A DNA stretch of 64,000 nt from assembly GCF_964340395.1 (NCBI RefSeq), contig NC_135550.1, positions 434,001 through 498,000 on the forward strand, given 5' to 3'. This stretch comes from Glandiceps talaboti (Eukaryota > Hemichordata > Enteropneusta > Spengelidae). This document shows positions 38,790-50,407 of this stretch, piece after piece. Position 1 is the stretch's first letter. Every line of letters starts with the position of its first letter. Made by a program: the position numbers and the translations under genes. Under the pieces are notes generated by a model. The model ran no database searches. It worked only from the letters and a program-made list of their open reading frames with translations, and was not told where the DNA came from.

Positions 38790-39149
38790 GTAAGTGCTCA
38801 GTTTGTCGAATGTATGAATTAACCCAGCATGAGACAAATGGTATAAATTTCTTCACAGTAAAACTCCCAGTTGTGTGATAAATTAGCATGTTTTTGACAT
38901 CATTCAAATTGCAGTGTAATGTTTAGAAATATGCATCAACTTTGCCACTTCTGGTTTGAATATGAGATTATTATTACATTTATTGTATTCCATGAAACAT
39001 TTTGCTATTCACTGCTTAGATATCCTTTACAGATGCAAACAGGGGTGGGGGGGGGGGTTGTCATGTTGAGGTTGTATATCATTCATTTTGTGTATTCATA
39101 TTGAAACACATTTTGAAATAACTGGACATTTACCCTTGTTTCACTACAG

Positions 39150-39309
39150 TTCAAAATTATCAGCCAATTCAGCAATGATTCTGGGTTCTACATCACCAGT
39201 GGTGTGACATTGAGGTATAAGCCATCAGGAGAACAGAGAACAGTATGGCATCTACAATATACGGATTGGCCACACCAAGGATGTCCTGATGATGTCCAGG
39301 GTTTCCTGG
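39150..39309 (+). CDS. PTPN14/21-like: PTPN14/21-like phosphatase exon: WPD-loop region
   Basis: Acceptor TTGTTTCACTACAG, donor G|GTAAGT, ending in phase 1 (a lone G that joins CA of the next exon to make Ala). It carries EQRTVWHLQYTDWPHQGCPD followed by DVQGFL. The general-acid position of the WPD loop is histidine (CAC at 39273-39275) instead of aspartate. Confidence 0.93.
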
Positions 39310-39728
39310 GTAAGTTGATTGTTTCCATTGTGTCTTGTATGTACATGCACAGATGCACTTTTGACAACTTAAAACCAACAGAGTTCTCCTTTATAATTAT
39401 TAGGGTTAAGTGTGGGATAATTATTAAATTAGGAGATGTGCTTCTCTTCACCCATAACAAATGCACTACTGACATGTTTTGATAATTTGTGAACATTTGT
39501 CCATCAATTCAGTTATGTATTACTAAGTTTCTCATTTTGTTAGCACAACCTCAGACCACTATAGAAACAGACTGGAAACACCTATTGTATTAGGTGTGAA
39601 TGGGACTCTTAATCCCTCTCCCTACTGTCACACTCACCCTTCAAGCATTCCTTATGTTTTAAACTCTCTCTGAAAACTGTTGAACATTATCCGAAACAAT
39701 ACAGTGTATACGGGTCCTTATGGTTTTT
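39310..39728. other. Intron sequence, nothing recognised
   Basis: Non-coding between exon donor and the next mobile element. Confidence 0.6.
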
Positions 39729-40180
<452 letters not shown>

Positions 40181-41378
40181 CAAAATGCTTTGATTTCAGC
40201 CTGGAAATGAAAAATTCTTGTTTTATTGATGCAATGAAATCATTAAATCTTTTATGGGCCACTTCACACATCAGTGTGAATGGCGTAAAGATTAACATCT
40301 GTTTAAGTTTGCTTGGCAACCTAGGCCTGTTGTTAGCACAGTTGAATTAAGTCTTAGAACCTATGATTAAGGTACTCGGGGAAGAACCGCTGGCCGACCA
40401 CTGCCGATTGCAGGCCCTTAGATCTGTAACAATTACTAACATACATTGTTGACTTCTCATGCCACTCATATGGAAATTTGCTGTTTAATTTTGATGAAAC
40501 TTCGAATACAGACTTAAAAATACCTAGTGAATCGATGTATGAAAAAATAATTCCTTGGTGGAAGCAATTTTCTTTACAAAAACGTCAAATTTGGTCAAGA
40601 TTTTGGGAAAAAATCGGTGACAATTTCGGCAAGCGTTTCCTGTAAATGTATTTGGCGTACACCCTGAACTGTGACCTAGACACATTCAAAACAACATACT
40701 CTATCGATGTTTGATAAAAAAATAGGTGAATTTCCAATTAATTATAAGTAAAAACTGTGAAAATGGTCCATTTTTGAGTCCAAACGTTCTCATTTTCAAG
40801 TCCCAGGCGAAATCACGTAAATCTGTAACGAGTGATCCGATTGACAAGCGAGTACCAAACATCAATAGGTCAGAGTCTGAAGAATTACCATAGAACTACA
40901 TTATCATCCGGGTACAAAGTTGGGTCAAAGGATTAGTCCGAACGTGGAAAAATCTTGCTGAACGAAGCTGAAGATGATGTATTTTAATAAATATTCATGA
41001 GAGGTTACGGGTGGCACCATGATAATAGAGTGGAATGCGGAAGTAGGTCTCTGCATAACGGATCGCCGCGATAGTGCATGAGTTGTGACATCGTGGGAAT
41101 TTTAAAAGATTAGTGCAGTATTTTTTTGTCGGGAATGACAATTCTTGAGTATATTTTGGTAAAGGAGCAGGAACATTGGACTATCTGTTTCTCCTCTTTG
41201 ACTGGCCGTGGTGGGACATGAGCATGGAAAATTATATAAATGCACAGTCCTTACTATATAGCATTCAAAAAAACAGTTTGTACAAAGAATAAGAAGTCAC
41301 ACATTTTATGGGGAAAGAAAAATAGACATATCAAGACCTCCATGATCATACTGTGTTTGACAGGTTAAATTTCCTGCA
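40181..41378. other. Intron sequence, nothing recognised
   Basis: No coding, splice or repeat signals identified in this stretch. Confidence 0.5.
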
Positions 41379-42618
41379 TGTACCAATTGCCATGATATTT
41401 TATGTGTGTATTACCGTGGATGTCTAGTTGGAAATTGTTCAAATCAAAATGATCTTACTACCGGTATGTGATTTGGGTCGAAAAATGTAATTTTTGGTCA
41501 AAAAACTTACTCAAGAAACTATTTGGCAGATCAGTCTGAAATTTGGTGGGAACATTCTTAGGGGTGTCTATGCATTCAAAATATGTTTGCAAATGTGCCT
41601 AGCAACAAGACCACGCCCATAGCAACAGTCAAACGGTAAAGTATTTCACAAAGATAACCACTGGAATTTAAAGACAATTGAAATAAGCATTCAAAAAATG
41701 TATGTAAACTTGCCTAGCAACAAGACCATGCCCATAGCAACAGCCAAATGGTCAGATATATTGCAAAGATAACAGATTAATAGATAATTGAATGAACATT
41801 CTAAACATGTAAATTTGCCTAGCAACAAGGTCACACCCATAGCAACAGCCAATCAGTGGTGTATTTCACAAAGATAACCATGGGGATGGATAGACAATTA
41901 AAAAAATGTGTTATTTGCTAGCAACAAGACCACACCCATAGCAACAACTAAATAATCACGTATATTGCAAAGATAACAATAGGAATTGATAGACAAATGT
42001 ATGCAAATATGGCTAGCAACATGACCACGCCCATAGCAACAGCCAAATTATCACATATTTTGCAAAGATAACACAGGCACATTCAAAAAATGTATGCAGA
42101 TGTGTCTAGCAACAACACCATGCCCATAGCAACAGTCAAGTGAGCACATATATTGCAAAGACAACAGGGATAAATAGACAAATGAATATATGGATAATAA
42201 TTCAGCAAATGAACACCTATACCTAGCATGGATCAGCATATGGGAAAACATTTTTAAAAACTGTACAGTTGTGCAACAACGCCATTGACGCTATTTTTCA
42301 AAACATTCAAAACACAACTGGCCCTAGCAGCCAAGGCCATGCCCTTAGCAACAGTGAAGTGATAATGCATATTACAAGGATAACAACAGAGACAAGTAGG
42401 TAAGTGAATAAAGAATCAAAAAATGTATGTTAATATGCCTACACAACAAGACCATGCCCATAGCAACATTGAATGATGGTTTATATTGCAAAGATGAAAA
42501 CTGGCAAGAGTAGGCAAGTGATTAAATATTCCAAAATGTATGCAAATATGCCCAGCAACAAGACCACACCCATAGCAACAGCCAAATACAGTTGTGCTAC
42601 AATGCCATGGGCACTATT
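41379..42618 (+). mobile_element. Two Helentron-like family 1 tails in tandem, 5' truncated
   Basis: 41379-~42297 lacks the 5' hairpin but has the ~115-bp CCTAGCAACAAGACCACGCC tandem and a 3' end (TGTGCAACAACGCCATTGAC then GCTATTTTT). A second partial tail, 42298-42618, repeats the same ending (CAGTTGTGCTACAATGCCAT). The second end stops 14 bp before the exon at 42632. Confidence 0.65.
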
Positions 42619-42631
42619 CTATATTTGACAG

Positions 42632-42789
42632 CATTCTTGGAAGAGATTCAGTCAGTTTGTCGCCATGCTAACAGTATGATAGAAGGTGATGTATCACCAC
42701 CAGTCCTGGTACATTGTAGTGCTGGTGTGGGAAGAACAGGAGTTGTGATTCTGGCTGACATCATGATTGCATGTCTAGAATATAATGAG
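42632..42789 (+). CDS. PTPN14/21-like: PTPN14/21-like phosphatase exon: catalytic P-loop
   Basis: Acceptor ATATTTGACAG, donor GAG|GTAAGA. It reads [15 protein letters not shown], a loop, then [20 protein letters not shown] and MIACLEYNE. The PTP signature HCX5R is complete: Cys at 42715-42717, Arg at 42733-42735, followed by Thr. The nucleophile and phosphate-binding Arg are therefore kept even though the WPD acid is changed. Confidence 0.95.
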
Positions 42790-42960
42790 GTAAGATATTT
42801 TGAAGATTGGCACCTCAAAAGTAATGACATGTATTTCTTCTATAAAGTGGTAAAATGATAAATCACACAGACATTAAGTAGCAATTGAGTTAAAATGCTG
42901 TTTGTAAACAGTTTTTGATTTTGTTTCCCAAACTTTCAAAATGGTGCCATGTTATTATAT

Positions 42961-42994
42961 GGGCCGTCGCAGGCAGAAAGGGCCCTTATGTCGA
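42961..42994 (+). repeat. Left TIR of the 5.2-kb transposon
   Basis: Starts GGGCCGTCGCAGGCAGAAAG and ends CCCTTATGTCGA. It contains the palindrome GGGCCC. Confidence 0.95.
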
Positions 42995-44182
42995 AAATTT
43001 TCGATTTTGACTATTTTGCATTTTTAGATAGTTTATATGGCTAATTTTCAGTGTATGAAAGGATTCTGCTGAAAACGGCCTAAAACTACCATTTTGGCCC
43101 ATCCAAAGATGTGACCTCTGACCTTTGTATTTTGACAAAAGCTTTTGACATTGCCTTGTGTAAGCACTGTATAGTGAATGTATAGGAGTGTCAACTGATG
43201 ATAATGTTACAAGTTGGAATCATTCTTATGGATAATTTTATTTACAATGAGAAGTATGTGGGCTGATAATAATTGTTTTTGTTTTTGGATCATTCCATTA
43301 TTTTTATGGGGGGGGGGGGGAGATTCACTAGCACACATAGGAATACCAAACAATTAGTTTATTGAATAATTACTAAAGAAAACTGCAAAATGTATACACT
43401 TGAAAAAATATATTAAATCACAACACTCTTATGTCTCCATGGCAATTAAATTGTTGCCATGGCAACCATATACACCGCACCTGAGTTCAAACATGTAAAG
43501 GAAACCTTATTAATACATTCTAAACATTACTTTCGTGTGTACATGTACATTGTATCATAAGTTTAAAAAAAAAATCATATGTACAAGGAATCTTAAATTT
43601 CATAAACTGTCTCAAACAAAATAAATCTACAATTGAAATGTGAAATTCATCTTATGGCTATAAATTTGTGTATTACAGTCAACATATGAGAATAGGTGGA
43701 GGGCGAAAGGTTAAATGATGATGACAATAAAAGTAACCCTGTCATATAAATATTGAACATCAAAATTAGATATCCTTCTAATATCATTCCTCACTTTTCA
43801 ATTGTAAATGAACTAAATGGCTATATGGATTGAAAGTGACAATATATATTGAATGTTTATAAATGCTATGATTGTAATACAGAGTATACTTCCGAACATG
43901 ATAACCACATGTACCTTATACTATGATGACCTGATATAACAATATATGTGAATGTCTTGCATTGGACCATCTGTCTACAAATTATATCAAATGTGACCTT
44001 TTGATTGAAAGTAGTTTTTTTTAATGAAATGTGACACTTTGAGAACATACCTTATGCAAATTGTAATGTAAGAAAGACATACTAACATAATTTTCTTGTC
44101 CCTTGCTTCCAATACTGTACTGATAAATCATATGGTACTCAAGTTATACTTCCTTTTTGACACTGTTTTTGACTATAACATT
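42995..44182. other. 3' flank of the transposon gene
   Basis: Non-coding interior of the transposon with a G run at 43307-43320. No second gene was seen. Confidence 0.6.
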
Positions 44183-45045
44183 TTACTCCTCGGGGCAGAA
44201 TACCTGTCTGTATGGCTCTCTTACATATGGAACTATTTGCTTTAGCAACTCTCTCAATCTAGCTAGACTCAATCCACCTGCTGCCATCACTTCAGGTTTA
44301 CAATCTGGAGATGGTGGCCATGTAATGCCTCTCCTGACAAGACAGATCCTCTCCTCACTGTCTGTCACTGTCTTCCTGACATACACATAACCAGGATCTT
44401 CCTTTGTAAACCTGAAGTGATGGTACTGTCTAATCCCCTTCAGTGGTGTCATATATCTATTTAGAAACCTATCCCATTCATACCACTGAAAAGTTGGTAC
44501 TGTGCCCTGACACATATAACACTTAACACTATTAATTTTAGCACTTTTACTGACTACATTACTCAACTGACTGACTGTATCTACATCACTTCTACGATAA
44601 AGTTGGCGTATCTTTCCAAAACATGCATCACATATACACTTAGTATGGCCTGGCTCTAGAAAATGGTAATTAATTTCATCATGCAAACCTATACTAGTGC
44701 GATAACAGAAATAATGAACAACAGTTTTATTCTTATTCTGACCCCCACAGTTATCAGCATGACAGTGACAAACCCTTTCTCCTAAACCATGGTGATTAAA
44801 TAGTCATCTAACATACTTACTACATTATTGGCTCGCTGACATTTTCTATTATCTATTCCTATTGTTTGGGACTCATCAAATAAAAAATTCATCTGCGATT
44901 TCAAACCATCATTACATATTCCAAAACAATTAACACGTAGTGGATTCAAAAAATAAAGCTGACTGACTTGTCTAGACTGATGAGGTAACATAAAACTCTG
45001 GGCAAAATCAAAAGTGTAGTGACAGAAAATAAATCTTGTGAACAT
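44183..45045 (-). pseudogene. Transposon gene, last exon: DUF7869-like catalytic-type core
   Basis: Two overlapping minus-strand frames make one domain. 45045-~44797 has CHYTFDFAQ, YFLNPLRVNCFGICNDG, FLFDESQ and RANNVVSMLDDY. ~44796-44183 continues HHGLGERVCHCHADNCGGQN, EPGHTKCICDACFGKIRQLY, to a stop at 44183. A frame change near 44797 (A run) separates them. The FDFAQ aspartate, the HADNC aspartate and the downstream GHTKxxxDxxFG segment are spaced like the acidic residues of an RNase H-fold transposase. That catalytic reading is inference. The family (I believe DUF7869) recurs in cnidarians, amphioxus and molluscs without a known function. Confidence 0.7.
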
Positions 45046-45494
45046 GGACTTACAGGTGACAAAACCTCTCTATCACTTAACTCATCTTGTGCATTTTTTA
45101 TACAAATATTCAAAAATTCTCTCTCTTTCTGGGCCTTCAAAATATGCTCAGAAAATGCTAAACTTGCTCCTAATTTATCATCTTCAGTAACAGCAAACCT
45201 AATACTATTTCTATATTGTTCACACTTCGCGAATACATCAGTACATGGTTCCATCTTCTGTATATGGGGGACACATGATTGCCAAATGTTCCTGAATAAA
45301 GTCTCACCAACACATTCTCTAATAGGTTCACAGTCTCTACACGCTTCAACATACTTGTTGTACACATCCATCTTAGACTCGCTTGAAGGTAAGTATACAG
45401 GGGCCCTCCCATCCCTTCCACGTGGTGCTGCCGGCATTGGTAAACCATTTTCTTCGCCATATCGGATTAAAAACTGAACTACATCTTGTATTAC
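45028..45494 (-). pseudogene. Transposon gene, third exon
   Basis: Acceptor TTCCAG at 45495-45500. It reads VIQDVVQFLIRYGEENGLPM, YLPSSESKMDVYNKYVEAC, ETLFRNIWQSCVPHI, CEQYRNSIR, ILKAQKEREFLN. This is the segment upstream of the catalytic-type core in the same protein family (helical, with the KxxVYxxY, FxxxW and KERExxN landmarks). A frame change near 45040 separates it from CHYTFDFAQ. Confidence 0.7.
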
Positions 45495-45851
45495 CTGGAA
45501 CACTCAGAAGAATAAATACAATATATTAGTATTTCAGAGTGAGAATTAAAGAACAGGATAAAAAAACAATGACACACTCACCAATAGTACGGTGCATATA
45601 GTACATGGTCACCTTTTGAAGTTAATGCTTTTAAATATATTGTTTCGACACTTAGATTTTACCTACAACTTTACCAAACCAATACTTTGAAACTAAATAC
45701 TGTATTTTTCAAATAACAGCTTGCACACACCCCCTTGTGTTCTTTCCATAAAGGTATGGGAAAAGTCAAAACATTGTTATATTTTGCCTGTGAGGAAAAC
45801 AATCTAAAAATGTTATGCACCCTATGTTTACACATTAGTTATATTTTTTTT

Positions 45852-45854
<3 letters not shown>

Positions 45855-45945
<91 letters not shown>
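45855..45945. repeat. (AT)n microsatellite
   Basis: About forty-five AT units in the intron of the transposon gene. Confidence 0.99.
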
Positions 45946-45948
<3 letters not shown>

Positions 45949-46202
45949 TTGCAACAGCCAAATGATTGTATCAGATTGAGCTTTACATATACGTTATGTC
46001 ATGTTATAAAATACAATTTCAGGTTTACTGAAATTTCCCTCTCAACGTGAACAAAATGACACATCAAAACAACTAAGGGAGATGGTTATTTTTACATGAT
46101 GACAAAACTTATAAAGTATACTTTAATATTAGAAATGGGATGGCTTTACCTAGCAAAAGTGTTATATATAGATAAACTCAGCAATACTAACTAATGACTT
46201 AC

Positions 46203-46308
46203 CTCAAATGAATATGCATTAACTGGTCTCTTGCCTTTCAGACCATGATTTCTTGGGATAACACCATGCATCTTGTAATGACTCTATATTCTTAAATCTT
46301 TTTTTCTC
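46203..46308 (-). pseudogene. Transposon gene, second exon (frame-disrupted)
   Basis: Between acceptor TTGCTATTAG and donor GAG|GTAAGT. Two frames supply the expected pieces: EKKRFKNIES then HYKMHGVIPRNHGLKGKRPV and NAYSFE. At least one indel (near GAGTCATTAC), and probably another in the A7 run, break it. The splice sites are still good. Confidence 0.62.
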
Positions 46309-47206
46309 CTAATAGCAATGAAGAAAAGAGTAACTAATGTCACAATATATCTTAAAATACTGATACTTATTACTATTATTAATAATAAGTTTAATACAGA
46401 GGTTTAACGAATATCAATGACTAGTTGTAATGACCTTAACAAAAAATAATTTTGAAAAATTCGACAAAATCATGGCAATTGTATACAAGTGATAGGACTA
46501 GGTGAATGACTCAAACTACATAAGTAATTATACAGTTGTATAAATTTGTAGTGAATTACCAATACAATAACAATAGCTTGAATGGCACTGTATAAGTTAT
46601 AACGTTACATCATATTGTTTCAGTACAATCAAATCAAACTTCCAGTAAGCAGACTGTAGATACAAATTGTTTCAGGTACGTGTTGACGCTGTATGGGTAG
46701 TACTAGTAGTAAGTTATTTACACAATTTGACCTATGGCATATTTTGTACTCATCGATTACATTCGATTACCAAGAACAGTTTTACAAATGTATTCTCTGA
46801 AAAACGTAACCATCCCATTTCTGCCATCAATAATGATTGTCCCTCCCCTGTCCATAAACCGTTCAGTTTACAACATCCAACATGAAAGTACCACCATGAT
46901 CACAGTTTGATACCATTACCGCTAAAATAAAGTCGAGGTCACCTCGCCGACCGGGCGTTCATTACAACTGACACAAATAAATATCGACTCCAGCGTCGTC
47001 ATTTCCCCCTCTTCTATGCTTCGGGCTTATTTGACATCGATGTTTAAGGTATGAACATCTATTATTACTACGTCAGGCCATAGACCCTCCACCTGGCTTT
47101 CAGACTTTCATTTAAAACTGCAATTGGTGAATTTTAAAAGCAGCGACGACATGTCGACATAGGGAAAATCAACAATTAATAAAAGTACGAAAACAAAAAT
47201 ACTCAC

Positions 47207-47772
47207 CTATACTATGAATGTAACGCCACGCTTTTTCAGACAGATTGTCCAACAAAGGTGTAGTTGAAGTATTGTCGCTCCCTCTTGCCTCCACGAATAG
47301 TATCACTTAAGACTTCACTCTGTTCTAATTTTGATAATATAAGTACATCTAACTGGTCCCTTGGAAACTCTGCTACGTTTAAACGGTATTCCCATACTCG
47401 GTCGACACTCAAACTGGTAAAACACTCATTCTTACATCCACATCCGTCTTTCATCGCTAACTCTACTGCACTCTTGGCTAAATCATCCCGGGGCCCTTCG
47501 TCTGCTGATAAGTCGTCTGATATTGAAAATAATCTTGCTATTTCTTCTGGGTTGAGTTGGTGGTCTTCGTCTTCGGAATTACCTTCTGCTTCGGCTGAAT
47601 CGCGTTGAACAATAATATTACTAGTACTAGTGGTATTTTCATCTTGGGAAATCTGCGAATTGGATGTCGATTGCGGTGGGCTAAATGTTTCGGCGATGTC
47701 ATCCTGTCGATTTTCAAGTAACGCGCGTAGTTCCGGGTCTATTTCACGACAAATTGGGATTTCTAAGGACAT
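47207..47772 (-). pseudogene. Transposon gene, first exon
   Basis: Starts ATG 47772. The acidic, Ser-rich N-terminus is followed by a small Cys cluster (GCGCKNEC) and DVLILSKLEQSE, RERQYFNYTFVGQSV. A stop follows in this frame, but the shifted frame gives KAWRYIHSI up to a consensus GTGAGT donor, which is the continuation expected in the family (VCxKAW/F...). So there is a frameshift in the A5 run near 47232. Confidence 0.7.
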
Positions 47773-48129
47773 TGTAGTAGGTTAATATAATAAGAGCTGT
47801 GAAGAGGTTTGCTTACGCTTTGAAATGTTGAGTTTGATTTCGGAAGTTAGTGGTCACGTGTGAGATCTGGCGGGAATGTGCAGCATCGAACTTCGTTTGG
47901 AGTCGGAAAAATATCGTAGAAATGCTAAAACCTTTATCAATTTATTTATTTTTATTCATTTTCATCGAAAATGAGCAACATTTTTTCGAGAAGAAAGAAA
48001 TATTAACCCAAAACGATCAAACATCATGCCGAGAGTCATCAAGGTCATTCGCACTTTCGAACTCACGGGTAACGAAAAGTGATACAATGTTTGAACGCGT
48101 CTAACTTTTAACTTAAAATGTAGCAAAAA

Positions 48130-48163
48130 TCGACATAAGGGCCCTTTCTGCCTGCGACGGCCC
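48130..48163 (-). repeat. Right TIR of the 5.2-kb transposon
   Basis: Reverse complement of 42961-42994, no mismatches. Confidence 0.95.
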
Positions 48164-48186
48164 ATATGTAAATGTACCCCATGTAT

Positions 48187-48725
48187 ACAGGTACAGAAGG
48201 TTGTTTGTAAATTATCTATGCAAGCACAGAAGGTTGTTTGTACATTATCTGCTTAGTAGGCAAGCACAGGTTGTTTGTGAATTATCTGCACAGAAGGTTG
48301 TTGTTGTAAATTATCTACTTAGTATGCAAGCACAGGTTGTTTGCAAATTATCTACTCAGCAAGCACGTAAGGTTGTTGTATGTAAATTATTTACTTAGTA
48401 TGCAAGTACAAAAGGTTTGTAAATTATCTACTCAGCATACAAGCACAGAAGGTTGTTGTATGTAAATTATTTACTTAGTATGCAAGTACAAAGGGTTTGT
48501 AAATTATCTACTCAGCATACAAGCACAGAAGGTTGTATGTAAATTATCTACTTAGTATGCAAGCATAGAAGGTTGTATGTAAATTATCTTAGTATGCATG
48601 CACTGAAGGTTGTATGTAAATTATCTACTTATATGCAAGTACTGAAGGTTGTTGTATGTAAATTGTCTACTTAGTATACAACCACAGAAGGTTGTATGTA
48701 TTATCTACTTAGTATGCAAGTACAG
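48187..48725. repeat. ~43-bp minisatellite upstream of the last exon
   Basis: About twelve irregular units containing GCACAGAAGGTTGT, TGTAAATTATCTACT and TAGTATGCAAG, with length variation. It ends ~50 bp before the acceptor at 48776. Confidence 0.88.
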
Positions 48726-48776
48726 AATGTCATTATGTAGAGTGAGAAACCTTATTCTTTGCTATTTTTCCTACAG

Positions 48777-48905
48777 GATATTGATGTGCGAAGGATGTTA
48801 TCAAATCTAAGAAAGCAGAGAATGATGATGGTACAAACTGTTGGACAGTACATATTTGTCTACAAAACTCTTATTCAGTTCTTGAAAAATTCAAGGCTGA
48901 TATAA
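48777..48905 (+). CDS. PTPN14/21-like: PTPN14/21-like phosphatase, last coding exon
   Basis: Acceptor GCTATTTTTCCTACAG. It encodes [20 protein letters not shown] then [22 protein letters not shown] and a TAA at 48903-48905. The QTxxQYxFVY element carries the conserved Q-loop glutamine. Ending exactly at ...NSRLI is the normal C-terminus of PTPN14/21, so the gene finishes here. Confidence 0.95.
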   Translation, partial: DIDVRRMLSNLRKQRMMMVQTVGQYIFVYKTLIQFLKNSRLI

Positions 48906-49096
48906 ACGTCATTCAGCTGATCTGCTTTGTTCAGATGTGTTGAAAGACCTAGTGTGTGGTCTTACCTGCCCTAGTAGCAATACCCGGTACCTACTCTCCT
49001 GAAACTCTTCCTTGGAATGTTCAATGTACCTCACCAGAAAAACATGTAAAGTTGAAACGCCTTAAAGTTGCCATATGGGTGAGGATTGGGATTTTT
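48906..49096. other. Start of the 3' untranslated region or flank
   Basis: Short non-coding stretch after the stop, without an obvious AATAAA before the next mobile element. Confidence 0.4.
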
Positions 49097-50407
49097 AACA
49101 CAACTGAATTAGTGCTATAGCCATGGTGAAGTGTGTGTGTGTGTGTGTGTGTGCAAACAATGTAAAGTCAACAGCCGCCACACCAATTGGCTTGATATGT
49201 GCTGGGGACATTATGTAGGACATGCAGATGGAAAATTGTTGAAATGAAAATGATTGCATCAGAGGTATGTGATTTGGGTCAAAAATGTAATTTTTGGTCA
49301 AAAAACTTAAGCTCAAAAAACTACCCGGGAGGGTGGTCTGAAATTTGGTGGGAACGTTCTTAGGTGTGTGTAAATTAAGATTTGTTCATGACATGATTAT
49401 TCTATTAGTAATATGCAAATTAGAGCTAAAAGTACTTGGCCAATGAGACTGAAACTTGGTGAGATGTTTCTAGAAGTGTTATTCTGCAGATATTCCTCAA
49501 AGCATTTTGACACAATTGGCCCTAGCAACCATGACCATGCCCATAGCAACAACCAAATGCCAGTATATTTTGCTAAAATAACACTATCTAGGAGGTGAGT
49601 AAACATTCAAAAATGTATGCAAATATCCCTAGCAACCATGGCCATAGCAACAGCCAAACAATTGTGTCAACAGGGATTATATTAGACAAATGAATAAACA
49701 TTCATAATATGTATGCAATTATACCTAGTAACAAGACCATGCCCATAGCAACAGTCATATGATGATGTATATCGTAAAGATAACATCAGGGATTCATAGA
49801 CAAGTGAATGAACATTCAAAAAATGTATGTAAATATATAAATATAGGCAAATTAGGACTAAAATGTGTCTTTTTGGTCAAAATCTACAATTCCAAAACAA
49901 CTGAGCAGGTTGAGCTACACTTTGGTGAGAATATTCTTAGGGGCATTTAGATTAATTAAGAAATGTTCATGACTAAAGATGCCATCAGTGATATGTAAAG
50001 TAAGGCTAAAAATGTCTTATTTGTGAATTTATAATGCCAAAAGTATTGAACAGATTTGGCTGAAATTTATTGGGGATACATTTGGGGATGTGTAGCTGAA
50101 GGTGTATTCACACCATGGCAATATGCAAATTAGGTCTAAAAAGTATGTGGTGAATGGGCTTGTGGGGATGTTTCTGGAGGTGCTATTCTGCAGTTATTGT
50201 TCAAAACATTTTGACATAGCTGGCCGTAGCAACTGTGACCACACCCTTAGCAACAGTGAAAAGGTGATGCATATTACAAAGATAACAAACCGGGATGGGT
50301 AGGTAAGTGAATAAAGATTCCAAAATATGTATGCAAATTTGCCTAGCAACAAGACCACACCCATAACAACAAATAAATACAGGTGTGAAACAACGCCATT
50401 GGCACTA
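49097..50407 (+). mobile_element. Helentron-like family 1 element, diverged, in the 3' flank
   Basis: AACACAACTGAATTAGTGCT after TTTTT (part of the hairpin deleted), (TG)n, tandem units of CCTAGCAACAAGACCAC, and a 3' end AACAACGCCATTGGCACTA followed by TTTTTTT. It lies 192 bp after the stop codon and may be transcribed as UTR. Confidence 0.65.

Larger units (their letters stand above)
42961..48163 (-). mobile_element. 5.2-kb DNA transposon with perfect 34-bp TIRs
   Basis: Terminal inverted repeats beginning GGGCCGTCGCAGGCAGAAAG (42961-42994 and the reverse complement 48130-48163) are identical over 34 bp and bound 5,203 bp. ATAT flanks both ends (left ...TTATTATAT, right ATATGTAAA), so the target duplication is ATAT or TA. 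Being palindromic it cannot be separated from a TIR extension. Inside, on the minus strand, is a multi-exon decayed gene (47772-44183). The element lies in the last intron of the phosphatase gene, opposite to it. I do not recognise it as a standard named superfamily. Confidence 0.85.

Noticed and set aside
45735-46050. ORFs of Ile-Tyr repeats
   Set aside because: Encoded by the (AT)n microsatellite.
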